Shown here one piece after another: positions 33,110 through 45,186 of a DNA stretch of 64,000 nt (position 1 is its first letter; the number at the start of each line of letters is the position of its first letter). The notes under the pieces were generated by a model. It was given only the letters and a program-made list of their open reading frames with translations, did no database searches and was not told the origin of the DNA. The stretch is from Diphasiastrum complanatum. Taxonomy: Eukaryota; Streptophyta; Lycopodiopsida; Lycopodiales; Lycopodiaceae. The stretch is taken from contig CM055114.1 of NCBI GenBank assembly GCA_029204225.1, positions 16,265,502 through 16,329,501 of the forward strand, in the 5' to 3' direction. The translations under genes and the position numbers were made by a program.

Positions 33110-35788
33110 TCATTTTCTACAAGTGTCATTTGAGAGAGTAAAATTGAGAGAAGGAAGGAGGGTAGTTAGGATGATTAGAAGTAAGCCTTTAAACTCCAAC
33201 ATGGAGGTTGAGGTTGATGGAGATGCTTGTATGATCAAAAGGAAGGATGTCTTGATTGCAGCACTCTGCCGGTTTAGTATAGGGTCTTCTTCGTGCGCCT
33301 CTGGTAGATGAGGTAGCCAGTTACGTCCTCCACGAATGCTAACCTTGATAAATTTTTCCTGTTCTTCGACTCGCGCCACTGATAGTTGGTCTTCAACATT
33401 CTCTGAAACCAGGGTGGTGTTGGGATCAAAATATATCACTGACAAAAAATCATCCCATTTGGTGGGGACTCCCATCAGATATTCTAAGTCTCGGGCGTAG
33501 GTTGCGGCCGTGCGGACTGTTGGATCAAGTTAGGTGAGATACTGTTGTGAGAACTGAATGAGAGCCCTTCTGGCATCTACATCCATTCTCCATCTATATT
33601 CTGATTTGATCCTTGGCCAATTCTTCATGTTGAGCGTGATCTTCTCCAGGGGGGTGCCACACTATGCCTATTTAGATTTTCGTGGGTAGGGGAGGTAGTG
33701 GGCATTTACCCTTAGTTGCCTGAGACTGGTGATGTACGCCCTAATGGCTGTTGGGTTTCATTCAAATAGCCTTTTTCGCCACTCTGGTTGTGTGTCTAAA
33801 GAGACAATTGCCAACCGCCACGTGAGCTTTCATGTGGGAATTGCACCAAATACAAGTTGATTTCATCCTCTATCGAGGTTGGCTTTTGGAATGCATGGCT
33901 GGTGAAGATCGATTTGGAGCCTTGGAAAGATAAATCTTGTGCTTTTTTGCTCGTATCTAGGCCCGTGTCTTGCCCTTGGGAATCGGCTCCCATGGTATCT
34001 TGGTGGCCTTGGTCTTGCGGACCTGAGTCGTAATCTAGACTTATTGCCTCGTTGCTTGTTTGTCCTTATCGTGGCTGGAACCGGCCTATACAACATCAAA
34101 TACAGGTCGCGCTGGAATGACCACTGAGGCTGGTTGGGGTTTTTGCTCCATAAACTTTTGGCACGCCTTGAGAGCATGCTTTGCTTGGGCCAATTCTTGG
34201 TTGGCACTTGCATGATTCAGCCTGGTAGCTATTAAATGTCTGGTTGTAAACCTGGACCTGATGCCGATATAGGTTCATCTCTGTCTGTGTGAGTGGCCTA
34301 TTATCAAGTGCCGATTGAGCTAACCACGTTGTATTTTCTTGTTGCAAGGCTTGCACCTCCGCTCCCAGGTGAGTATTTTCTATCCCATAGATTTGTAGTT
34401 GTGCTTGGAGTGGGGCTAACCGTTGGGTAGCTTCTGTTTGAAGCTCCTAGATTTTTGTAGAAGCGTCTGTGACTGTTTTGAAGAGGCTTTGGATGTACTA
34501 CTTCAGGCCATCTTCATTTTGTTGTAGCTTCAAAATCTCCTTTTGTCCTTCATGTTCGTGTTGATGAGTGATCAAATATCATCTCACAGTTGTGTGTTAT
34601 TGGTGACCAACTATAATACTCGATTGTCCAATGAGGTTTTGGCTACTACTGCATGTTGGATAAATGTGCCCAAGGATTGGTAGGCCGTTGTGAGGTCCGT
34701 GGGAGTAGCCGGTAGTGTGGCTCTTGCTGGGGTTACTTGTGATGTCGTCTAAGTTGTCTGCACGCCTGTGTTATCATCTTCTATCAGGTTATCTGGTGGT
34801 ATCATGCCCTCTGGTGCAATGGGATTAGCACAAAGGGGTGATAATACAAATTGTTTATGCACAAATGCTTCATCGGGCAATGGTTTGTCACCCTCGGCGG
34901 CCTTCACAGGTGAAATGGGAGGTGTGAGAGGGGTAGCAGTGGTGGAAAGCGATGTCAGAATGGGAGTTTCAAATGAGTAAATGGGAGGAATAGAAGGGAA
35001 CTAGAGGGTGGTGTTAAGGATGGAGGGAGATGTAGGAGGTGTGGAGACTTGTCGAGGTGGAGAAAGATTGATGAGATTCATCCAAGCCAAGGTGTCAGGG
35101 GAGAGAGTTGTGAATCGAGGGGGCTGATCTGAAGGAAGGAGGTACAAAGAAAGACATGGGATATGGACGAAGCGATGTTGATGGAAGCAGTGGAAGATGT
35201 GGAAATGGATGCAGAGGATGTTGAATGGGAACAAGAGGAGTAGATGTGGTATTGGTAGCAGAGGGTCGAGCGGAAGAGGAAGCTGTCACTGTGGAAGTGG
35301 TGGTAGTTAGTTGCGATGATGCGGTGTTATGTCTAGTAGCAAGAGAGCTAGAAGAAGAGGGGGCTGCGCCACACATGTATTTGCTGGCCGTTGTGTCAGT
35401 GACTGTGGGTTGGGTAAAGGTGGATGCGACAGAAGGAGGGTATAGGTTAGTGTGTGGATCGGTGGTAGAAAATCGGACACCATGCCAACGGTGACCATGG
35501 AGTTAGCATTAATTCGTACCTTGTATGTGGTACTTTGGTACAGGATATAAAAACATGACTTCAGCGCGTCCCACGCAGCATAAGCATGGAGAGCCTGCCC
35601 ATGTTTATGTCAGAAGAAAAAAGTGCCAAAAAATAGCCCATTGCTTTAAGAAGAGGGCTAGCAGTCTGAAGCCAAGGTTTGATCAAGGAATCAGATGGCA
35701 GGGCCCAAATCTAGGTGGTAGCAGGTATCTCACGTTGGATAACTTGTTTGATGCCAATATCGTCAGTCACTGAGGAATAGGACATCAT
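33110..35788 (-). pseudogene. Family U, copy U1: unrecognised long protein, decayed
   Basis: I do not recognise this family. The minus-strand ATG at 35788 opens SVTDDIGIKQVIQREIPATT, then ALPSDSLIKPWLQTASPLLK and, after a shift, TTYKVRINANSMVTVG. Relative to U2 about 430 bases are then missing. A Ser/Thr/Pro-rich linker follows, then LSPDTLAWMNLINLSPPRQ, PTDLTTAYQSLGTFIQHAV, and a Gln-rich coiled-coil-like stretch (LGAEVQALQQENTTWLAQ). The last part has ARRALIQFSQQYLT, ATYARDLEYLMGVPTKWDDF, EDQLSVARVEEQEKF. No RT, integrase, zinc knuckle or helicase motif is seen. Gag-like proteins often pair a helical domain, a linker and a coiled coil, but this is a guess. The likely promoter is CTATATAAG at 36076-36084. 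Confidence 0.6.
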
Positions 35789-36075
35789 GTTTTAGATGGA
35801 TGGTAAGGGCAGTTATTGATGGAAATGTGGAAAGACGAAAAGGCACCCAAAAAGGTGGAAAAGGCATCAAAAGCGGTTGAAAGGCTCAAAAACTAGAAAA
35901 AGGTGAAAATCATAAAAATGAAAGCAGTAATGCTAGGACTGAGTGTAGAGCAGGTGGCTATGAGGGCAAATGAGGGTGAGCGGAATTTTTTGTTGTGAAC
36001 GGAGAACCTGAAAATTTCAATGAAAATTTTGGCAGAGCTTCGCTGAATGAAGTGCCAAATGACTCAAATTCTGCC

Positions 36076-36084
36076 CTTATATAG
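36076..36084 (-). promoter_or_regulatory. TATA box candidate for U1
   Basis: CTATATAAG on the minus strand, about 290 bases before the U1 ATG, in the left arm of the inverted repeat. The identical nonamer sits at the symmetric place in the right arm. Confidence 0.6.
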
Positions 36085-36516
36085 CGGAATTTAGAGTGCG
36101 TATTAGGCGAAGTGCACTTTTTCCAGCTCAATTCCAACCAAAATTTTGCGGGGAACTTCATCACAATATTCTAAGACCTCAAGGGAAGTTTACGAAGGTT
36201 CAGAAGGTGATTTGACTGCCCTCTACGAAGGTTATGCGAAGGTTCATCCTGTCTGCGAAGGTTCAACCCTCAAAGGAGATGATCTCTTGCACAACTTGCT
36301 CCATATGTTGGATTTTCAAGATCAGACCCCGTAGGAAGAGATCACTTCCTGCGAGAGTTGAACCCTCGCAGAACCATCGCATAGTAGTCAAATCACCTTT
36401 TGAACTCTCGCAGACTTCCCTGAGTCTTAAAATTTTGTGAAGAAGGTGCCTGCCAAAATTTGGGTGGAACTGAACAAGGGAAAGTGAATTTTACCTAATA
36501 CGCACTCTAAATTCCG

Positions 36517-36525
36517 CTATATAAG
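36517..36525 (+). promoter_or_regulatory. TATA box candidate for U2
   Basis: CTATATAAG on the plus strand, about 255 bases before the U2 ATG at 36779. Conservation of the box and of the surrounding 60 bases between the arms supports a real core promoter. Confidence 0.6.
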
Positions 36526-36778
36526 GGCTGAATTTGAGTCATTTGTCACCTTTGCTAGCAAAGCTCTACCAAAATTTCCACTGAAAATACCAAGTTTTCT
36601 GTTTTCAACCAAACTTCCTACCAGCTGTCATCTGCTCATATCAAACACCGATCTACACTCTGAACTATAATCATTGTCATCCAACACTCATTATTCTTAG
36701 TTTTCTATTGTATCCTTCCATTTTCCATTGTTTTTTCTACTTTTCTGACTTTTTCAACCACTAATCATCATTGCTAAC

Positions 36779-38420
36779 ATGGCCTCCTCATCCTTTAAAG
36801 ACTCTGGCGCCAAACAGGTGATCCAGTGCGACATCCCCGAGGCCACGCAGATTTGGCCTCTACCCTCTGACACTTTGATCCAACCATGGCTGCAGACAGC
36901 CCGCCCCTCCTTGAAGCAATGAGTTTTTACTCGACGCTCTTCCATTCTGAGATTAACATGGGCCTCGCCCTTCACGCTTACGCCACCTAAGACGAGGACA
37001 AGGCTCGTTTTCACTTCCTATACCAAGGTACCACATACAAGGTCAGGATTAACGCCGACTCGATGATCACCATTGGTATTATGTCCAATGATCGTCAACC
37101 CATCTCCCATCGCCATGCCAAAGCTCTGATCAAGCCATTCATCACCCAAACCACACCAAAATTTCCCATCCAGACTAACAATGGTTACTTGATAGAAGCT
37201 ATCATAGAACCCGTCATTCAGACAGTTGCACATCTGTTGAATAACTTTCTAGTTATTTCAACATTTTGCAAGGACAGAATCTAGTCTATGCTGCTGAGTC
37301 AGATAGTGGAATCCTTTCTGGAATTCCCTAACCCCTCTGTTGTGCCATACGACTGGCATAGCTTCCTTATTCGAGAACTAACAAACTCCATCAAACCCAA
37401 CAACCGTGAGCGAATTGCAGCAGGCCCCTTGTTGTGTAACTTTTCTTGTGCACTTCTCGAGGCAAAAGTGTGCGGTTTCCAACGCTCATCCCTCATGTCT
37501 ACCCTTGTGCCACATACTAACCTTTACCCACCATCTCAAGCATCTACCTCATCCCAACCTGCAGTCAATAATACAACGGCCAGAAACGAATGCGTGGCGC
37601 TGCCTCTACATCCACATTTCCACCTGTTACCCGATGACGTGTCTCCATTGCCGCACTAACTACTCCATCAACCACCGCCATTTCTTCTTCCGTGCAACCC
37701 TCCACTCCAATTACTGTTGTTGATACCTCTCTTCCTATTCCATCCACATATGTTTCTGTCTCCATCCCCGTTTCTTCTGTTTTTACCACTCCTACTTCTC
37801 TTCCAGTGTCCACTGCTCCATCCATCACCATTGCATCCTCCATTACTCCTGCCACCACCGTTGCTCCTCTCACATTCAATCCTTCTGATTCGCAACTGTC
37901 CCCCGACACTCTAGCATGGATGCAAGTTATCAGTTTTTCACCCCCACGCCAGACACTTTCTGTCCATCCTCACCTTCTTCCATACTCCACACAACCCTTC
38001 AATTCCCCACTGTTCCTCCCATCCTCTCATTCAGACAAACCGTCCTCGCCCCTGTTTCCACAGTTGTTTCTCACACCCCACCCGCTTTGCCAAAGGTTGC
38101 CAAGGGTAGCCAACCGCTGCTTGATGATGCATTTGTACAAACAGTTTTTGTAGCATCACCAGATCGGACTGACCCTACCGCCCCAGATGGCATCAGGATA
38201 AATGAAAACCAGATCGAAGACAATGACGACGGAATTCCACAAGTCATCGGGGCCGATACAACACAAGCCCCTGCCAGTGCCAGTGTACCAGCTGCTCCCA
38301 CGGATCTAACGATGGCGTACCACACCCTAGAAAAATATATCCTGGATGCGGTAGCAACCAAAGCTATTCTGGAAAGCAGGGTACTACAGTTGGCAACAAG
38401 TAATACATAGCTGCGAGCAA
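36779..38420 (+). pseudogene. Family U, copy U2: unrecognised protein, decayed
   Basis: Plus-strand homologue of U1. ATG at 36779, then SGAKQVIQCDIPEATQIW, LPSDTLIQPWLQTARP. After a shift near 36920: MSFYSTLFHSEINMGLALHA, TTYKVRINADSMITIG, then a part lost from U1 (TNNGYLIEAIIEPVIQTVAH, LLNNFLV, KDRI, IVESFLEFPNPSVVPYDWHS). A long Ser/Thr/Pro linker follows with several shifts, then DSQLSPDTLAWM, SFSPPRQ, PTDLTMAYHTLEKYILDAVA and RVLQLATSNT. It stops near 38410, shorter than U1, lacking the C-terminal part. U3 shares the LLNNFL region. Order of blocks is conserved in all copies, so this is one true protein family. Function unknown; a capsid-like role is speculative. Confidence 0.6.
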
Positions 38421-38452
38421 ACCCTAGATGCAATTGATGCACATGCATTTTT

Positions 38453-38479
38453 TAACTAGGAAAAAAGCTTTCCTAGTTA
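38453..38479. repeat. Perfect 11-bp hairpin at the U2 end
   Basis: TAACTAGGAAA, five bases, then TTTCCTAGTTA. A third half copy (taactaggaaaaa) follows at about 38502. Lies just downstream of U2 coding text. It might be a terminal signal of family U or of a neighbouring element. Confidence 0.75.
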
Positions 38480-38579
38480 GAAGTGGTCCAAATGGACATT
38501 TTAACTAGGAAAAACCATGTGAAACTATGAAATTTGACATTTTTCCTATATAGGAACTGATCAAAAGTTCCTTGTGTTA

Positions 38580-39860
38580 TGGATCTGATTAGCCATTCCA
38601 GATGCTGAGTTCAAGAATCTACTGACCACATGAGGAGACTTCAATTCTTGATCTGATTAGCCATTCCAGAAGCCGAGTTCAGGCATCTACTTATTACTGA
38701 CCACAAAAGGAGACTTCAATTCTCCATGAATACCTACATTACATTCACTCGAATTCATGAAATGGAATCTTGTGATCAATGTAAATCACACGGGTTGGAG
38801 CAAGTGTATAACAACAAAGGAAGTTCTGTTTCATGCTCGGGACAACTCAACTCAACATGAAGCCTTTCGTAGAGTCACTACTTAGGCACAACTTCATCCC
38901 TTATATGCAAGTGATCTAAACAATTTTGAAAAATGTAACCATAAGAGATGTGATAGTCTGTCCAACCTCAAATTTGGTATGGACAATCCTGTACAAAATA
39001 CAGGCATTGATATAAAATTTTAAGGAAATTTCATGGATTTGGATAGATTTTTGAATTTAAATAGTTTATAGCTGTCTTGGCGATGAATCAATAGAACATG
39101 CATGCTGTAATTTTGCTTGAAAGGTAGCATGGATGTGTCCTACCCTATAACATAATATCAATATATTTTAGTTCTTTGTTTTATTCTTCCCTATGAGATA
39201 GCAAGCAAACCATTAGAATCCAAGTCATCATGTACGATGGCGTATCATTTTGCTAGTAAGTGTACCCTTTACCTTACATTCAGCTGAATTCCATTCACAA
39301 AATGGAATCCAGTGGACAGCTCAACTTCAAGCCTTTCGTAGAGTAGACTACTTAGGCGCAACCTCACCCTTTATATGCAAATGATCTAAACAATTTTGCA
39401 AAATATAACCATAATAGATGCTATAGTGTGTCCAACCTCAAATTTGGTATGCACAATCCTGTACAAAAGATTGCTATAAAATTTTAAGGGAATTTCATGG
39501 ATTTGGATAGATTTTTGGATTATTATTCATAGCAATCGTAGCCATGAATCAAAAGAACATGCATGTTGTAATTTTTGCTTGAAATGTGGCATGGATGTGC
39601 GTTACCCTATAACATAACATCAATATATTTTTAGTCATTTAGATGCGATAGTGTGTCCAACCTCAAATTTCGGTATGGACAATCTTGTACAAAACACATG
39701 CATTGCTATAAAAATTTTAGGGAATTTCATGGATTTGGATAAATTTTTGAATTATTATTTATAGCAATCGTGGCCATGAATCGAAAGAATATGCATGCTG
39801 TAATTTTTTATTGAATGTGGCATGGATGTGTACTACCCTATAACATAAGATTAATATATT
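38580..39860. repeat. Direct repeats of roughly 0.2-0.5 kb, no gene
   Basis: A short pair near 38583 and 38651 shares gatctgattagccattccag. A larger unit starting AAGCCTTTCGTAGAG occurs at about 38860 and 39328. Its second half (tgtccaacctcaaatttgg...ggatagatttt...catgcatg...ggatgtg...ccctataacataa) is present three times, at about 38955-39165, 39428-39625 and 39650-39850. The copies are some 80-90 percent alike by eye. No reading frame. A satellite-like tandem or a repeated LTR is possible. Confidence 0.7.
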
Positions 39861-39954
39861 TTAGTTCTTCATCCAAGTGCAATTGAAATGTCGTAAGTGT
39901 ATTCTCTAACCCAAAAGGAACATAGATCTCAAGTATACAATCGAAGATCTGTAC

Positions 39955-40860
39955 AATCCTCGACTCATCAGAATCTAACTTCCTAGCATGGAAAGTTAAG
40001 ACCTCGCTTATACTAAAGGGAGAAGGATTATTTCCCTGGATAGAGGGCACCGAGGAGATGCCTACAACAACAGACAAGGAGCTATGCGAATGGAGAGAGA
40101 AGAATGACAAGGCAGTAGCCATGTTATCTTCATCCATCGAGGATAGCCTGACTCTTGACCTGGCTACACTCTCTAAAGCAAAAGAGATGTGGGATACTTT
40201 ACTCACAAGATTTCAGACAAAATCACGTAGTCAGATCATTCTACTCGAAGATCAGCTGACAAATCTTTAATGGGATGGCAAAGACCTCACTTCCTTTACC
40301 AGGAAGATGAAGGATCTGTTCCTTTCACTACACAATTCTGGAGCAGAAAATGCAGTATCAATAGAGAAACAGCTCACCTATTTGTTAAGAGCTTTACCAA
40401 GATCCTTCCAGACAACCAAAATGCTGACACTCAAAAAGGCAATTGTCGAGATTTGAGAAGAAGTCGAAGCTCGAGAGCACCTTGATCACAAGGATGCTTC
40501 TGACCAAGCCCTCTATAGCAATAAGGAGAAGACAAAGAAGCAATTCAAGACTAAGAGGGAGTCAAATCGAGAGCAAGATCGAGATCAGCAAGCAGAAGGA
40601 GCCAGCAAAGGCAAATAGAAGAACAAAAAAAATCCAAAGCAACAGAGTGGGGACAAGAAGATATGCATGAGATGCGAACACGAACGACATATTGTCGATT
40701 CGTATTGAGTGTATCCATTGTCATAAGAAGGGTCATGCAGCCATGGATTGTTGTCACAACCCAAGAAACAAACAAGCTCAAAGCAAATAGGAGAACAATA
40801 ATAGTTCATCCTATGTCGAGGAGCCAGAGATCTCAAAGATGGGCGAAGAAAGACTAAATC
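39955..40860 (+). pseudogene. Element G gag
   Basis: Copia gag without its LTR or primer site. After SSESNFLAWKVKTSLILKGE it reads TEEMPTTTDKELCEWREKND, SKAKEMWDTLLTRFQTKSRS, then shifts at about 40268 where H keeps a similar frame. The zinc-knuckle region near 40665 (CMRCEHERHIVDSY) has lost its last ligand. Several stops. Closest relative in the window is element H at 53.1 kb. Confidence 0.8.
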
Positions 40861-43800
40861 ACAAAAATTTGACCGCCTACATCTGTGTAGACATGTGTGT
40901 AGTATCAACACCTGACACACAAGAGATAATCCTTGATTCAAGAGCTATCTCACACTTTGTTACATCAAGACAGATCATGTCTAATTTTCAAAGTGTAGAT
41001 CCATCAAGATTTATCATTCTAGGAGATGGATCAAAATATCAAGTGAATGGTATTTGTTCATTGTGGCTCAACACTAACGGCATAAACAGATGACTTGAAG
41101 ATGTTCTGTGTGTGCCTACACTACAGCAGGACTTGCTATCATTGGCAAGAATAGCTGATGCAGGGATGCGTGTAACGTTCTCAGACGAAGCATGTAATGT
41201 TGGTGATGCAAGCACCAGTACACTGATCACTCAAGGTAGAAGAAAAGACAACTTGTATCACTTGAAGGTACGCCTACCTGCAGATCAAGTGCATCAAACC
41301 CATGATGATTCAACAGATATGGCACAGGAGACTATGCCATATGAATTCAATGGCACTATATCAAACAAAGCATCATGGAGCAATCATAGGGGTGAGCATC
41401 TAAAATGCAACCAGTTCGATGACCTGTGATGCATGTATGAAGGATAAGATGTCACGTACTCCTTTTGTCAAGGACTCCTACAGAACTACAAAGATTCTGG
41501 AGCTTGTACATTCAGACATCTGTGGACCTTTCAACGTGATCTCAATAGGAGGCTTGAAATATTATATCACTTTTATTGATGATTATAATAAGTTTTCCAG
41601 AGTCTACTTCATTCACAATAAATTAGAAGCATTTGACAAATTCACAGAGTATGTGAATTGGACAAAAAGATGCACAAGAAGTAAGGTGAAGCAAATCAGA
41701 ACAGATCGGGGTGGAGAATACATCTCAAACCAATTCATTGATTTCTACAATGATTGTGGAATCATTCACAGAAGAACTGCATGTTATACACCACAGCACA
41801 ATGGTGTTGCAGAAAGAAAGAATAGGATCTAATGGAAGTTGTTAGGTGCATGATGGCCTATTCGAAGGCTCCAAGAGTCTTGTGTGCTGAAGCAGTAGCT
41901 ACAACTACTTACATTCAGAACAAGACATGAAAATTTGGTGTTCCTCACACAACACCACATGAATTATGGTAGGGTACAAAACCCAATCTTGACTCATATT
42001 CGAATCTTTAGCTGTGCAGCATATGCACATATTCCTGACAAGCTTCGAAATAAGCTTGATGAGAAAGCAGAACAAGAATATCTTGTAGGATATGACAATC
42101 ATTTGTCATATTACAGAGTCTATACAAGACACAAACACAGTGAAGACAATTAGAGACATCAAATTCGATGAGAGCAGAACAATGGCCAACAATGATCCTG
42201 TCAGTTATGAAGTTCTTGGAAGATAGTACTATGATTTACAAATTGTGATAGAGGGAGCAGAGAGCGAACACTCAGATGAAGATGTTTGAGTCACACCTCA
42301 TTTGAGCGACAAATCAGACGAAGAAAGATTTGCAAACTAGCCTACTGCTACAACACTTGTAAACCAAAATGGTTTTGGACCTAGCAGATCAGATAAAGAC
42401 AAGAGCATTAGTACCTGAAGGATCTCCTAGAAGATCGACAAGAGAATAAAGAGTGCCAACAAGATTTGTGCTAGGCAGCGCAGCTTCTACGTAGAAGATT
42501 TTGTGGATTCAGTGGAGAACCACAGATATTCGAGGAAGCAATTGAATGTCTAGAGAAGGACAAATGGATCCAAGCCATGAATGAAGAGATGGAATCCATG
42601 ATTGCATCATAGAGATGGATCTACTGCGTAGATCCGTGGTCACGAAGTGACTTAACCTTCATTAGTTAAGAATGAGGTATGGACATTGCAGCCATTACCA
42701 GATAAACAAAAGATTGTGCAATGCAAGTGGGTATACAAGCTAAAGTATGTACCGAATGGAGATATTTCTAAGTATAAAGCTAGACTTGTCGTGAAGGGGT
42801 TTTCTCAGAGATATGGTATTGACTATGCTGAGACCTTCTCTCCTGTCATGAAACATTCGTCCCTATGCCTACTATTTGCATATGCAGCTGTTGATGATCT
42901 CAGGATTCACATTGTGGACAAAAAGACAACATTCTTGCATGGTGAGCTAGACAAAGACGTCTACACGGATCAACCTTCAAGTTATATTTCGAACTCACTT
43001 CCTAATTATGCATGTAGAATGCATAGGAGTATCTACGGTCTGAAGCAATCAGCGCAACAATGGTATAAGAAGAAAGATCAAGCCCTAAAATCCTTAGGAT
43101 TCAAGCCACTAATAGTCAATTCCAATATTTATGTAAAAATTACAGATGGGAAGATCATCATTGTAGTTGTATATGTGGACAACACTCTGATACTCTACAA
43201 AAGTGAGGAACTTATTGCCGAGGTGAAGTATGACATCTCGAAATATTTCGAGATTGTAGACCTGGGAGAAGCCAGATGTTATCTTGGCTTACAGATTGAC
43301 AGAGACTATGAGAAAGGTAAATTGTACCTTCATCAGTCCAGATATACTCAAAAGATCTTAGAAGTTTTTGGGATGCTGAATTGCAAAGGAGCAAATGCTC
43401 CAATGCATGCAGGAAGAGTCCTGACAAATAAGGATTGTTGGAAGACTGATGAAGAAAGAGAATTGATGTAGCATACACCATACATGAAGCTGATCGGATC
43501 ACTGATGTATCTTGCAGATAACACACATCCTAACATTGCTTATGCGATATTCAGGATAAGCTAATTTTGTACTAATTCAGGCTCAACTCATTGGAAGATT
43601 GCGAAACGAATCTTGCAATACCTTCAATTAACGAAAGATTTTGGATTGTGTTATTTTCGTGATGCAGGGTTCCAAATGCTTTCCTACAGTGATGCAAGCT
43701 GGTCATCTCTCAAGGATGACTTCAAAAGTATCTCAGGAGGATGCACCATTGCGTCAGGAGCAACAATTCTCTAGGTTAGCAAGAAGCAGACCATTGTGAC

Positions 43801-44158
43801 TCAGTCATCCTATGAAGCAGGGTACGTAGCAGCAGCAAAGATGGCCAATGAGATCATTTGGCTCCAAGAGTTCCTTGATGAACTAGGTGAAATGAGAAAT
43901 GAACCTCTGGTTTTGTAGATGGACAATACATCCGCAATACATCTGATAAAGGATCCTGTGTATCACTCAAGGATGAAACACATCGCAATCAAGTACCACT
44001 TGATAAGGGATCTGATTAGGAAGAAGATGATCAAAACTACTTTCATTGGAATGAAAGAGATGGTTGTTGACATTTTCAAAAAGGCCTTAGACAAAGGTCT
44101 GTTTGAAAAACAGAGGAGCAGTCTTGGAGTCATCAAGCTATCATGCTTTGAGAGGGAG
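40861..44158 (+). pseudogene. Element G pol
   Basis: Protease region SRAISHFVTSRQIMS (DSG replaced by DSRA); integrase CDACMKDKMSRTPF, LVHSDICGPFNVISIGG, YITFIDDYNKFSRVYF, RTDRGGEYISNQFIDF and PQHNGVAERKN, all three catalytic acids visible. The RT piece starts near 42686 with QCKWVYKLKYVPNGDISKY and YGLKQSAQQWY. The active-site box reads YVDN, not YVDD. After a stop at 43471 RNase H follows in pieces to KALDKGLFEKQRSSLGVI and a tract GAGAGGGAG. At least ten lesions. Once an autonomous element of a lineage other than A; now inert. Confidence 0.85.
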
Positions 44159-44980
44159 CCAAAAAAACAAAACGTTTTTATTACCAAAGCTTTGCTAGCT
44201 TTCAATTCTCAATTTGACGAAAAGACATGACACAAAATCCTTTGTGCTCCAAAGAAACCAAGAAGATCAACCAAGTACCATGAAGTACAAATCCTTGATT
44301 TGATATGCTCAACAGAAAAGCTTTAGGACGTGGCTAATCCACCACTCTTGTAATCCATGATTAGTTATAGATGTTTAATCTGTCTGATCAGGGATGTTAC
44401 TCGATGCAACACGAAAAAGTTCACAAAAGATATACATTTTGCTAGATGCATCAAATATACACACACAGACATAAAGACAAAAATATACAGAATACATGTC
44501 CGCCTGTGAGCGAAACAATTTTGTAAGAGGATCAATAGATCCAAGAAGTCCGCTAGTAAGCGAGATGCTATTCGTGGGTGAAAATTATTTCTCTCACACC
44601 AATGCGCTGTGTGGGTTTGTCACACAGTGCTCAAAATCAAGAGGATCAATAGATGATATTGTAGCGATTATGCACATATTATTCTAAATTTTGTCTGATC
44701 TTGAATGAATTGTTGTCTGCTATTGTTCATGTCTCTTATTTACTTGTTAAATCAATTCCGCACACTGGTTCAATCTTGTTGAATGTTGTATTAATCTATA
44801 ACGTAGTTCAGCAGTGTCTGTCTACATTCTGGAGGATTACATGAATGATATAGCAAACAGTAACCATTAATCATATCCGAACTCCATCCAAATTGATTTC
44901 GTTCACAATTGTTTTCGCTTCGTGATTACTTCGCTTCAACAATATCAATCTCAGAGCTCGTTCAAGTTTTGCTTCGCTTC
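44159..44980 (+). repeat. Element G 3' LTR
   Basis: Begins CCAAAAAAACAAAACG after the purine tract, where H has TGAAGAAACAAA, so the TG has mutated. Shares with the H 5' LTR gctaatc(c/t)(a/g)ccact, gtccgctagtaa, tctctcac(a/g)ccaa(t/c)gc and ctacattctggagga. The right end is approximate. Confidence 0.75.
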
Positions 44981-45186
44981 GTTTCATTTCGTCCAATTTT
45001 GTTTTGTTTCGTTACAGAGCCTAATTGATTTTTGCACAATTATTTTCTAATTCAAACTCAATCTTTCTATCATTGATGATAATGATGCGATTTCAGTAGA
45101 GGTCACCTTTGATGTTCGCATCTGAGAGTCGCCCTGATGGAAGGAGCTAATTCTAGCAGCACTGGTGTACTTCTAATGTAATCTTA

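Larger units (their letters stand above)
36000..36600. repeat. Inverted repeat between U1 and U2, arms about 300 bp
   Basis: The left half read on the minus strand and the right half on the plus strand match: CCTAATACGCACTCTAAATT, CTATATAAGGGC, AATTTGAGTCATTTG, GCAAAGCTCTxCCAAAATTT. Nearer the centre both halves carry tgcgaaggttcaaccctc-type text (gcgagagttgaaccctcgc on the right). The centre is near 36300. The arms are diverged but could still fold. Confidence 0.8.

Noticed and set aside
35001-35500. Plus-strand frames over U1 rich in Val, Glu and Gly
   Set aside because: Antisense of the Ser/Thr/Pro-rich linker; the minus-strand reading is supported by homology to U2, these are not.
36140-36330. 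Tandem gcgaaggttc repeats suggesting a peptide repeat gene
   Set aside because: Part of the U inverted repeat, mirrored on the right arm with changes that destroy any reading frame.
44496-44687. 63-codon frame in the G LTR
   Set aside because: Not conserved in the homologous H LTR; chance frame.
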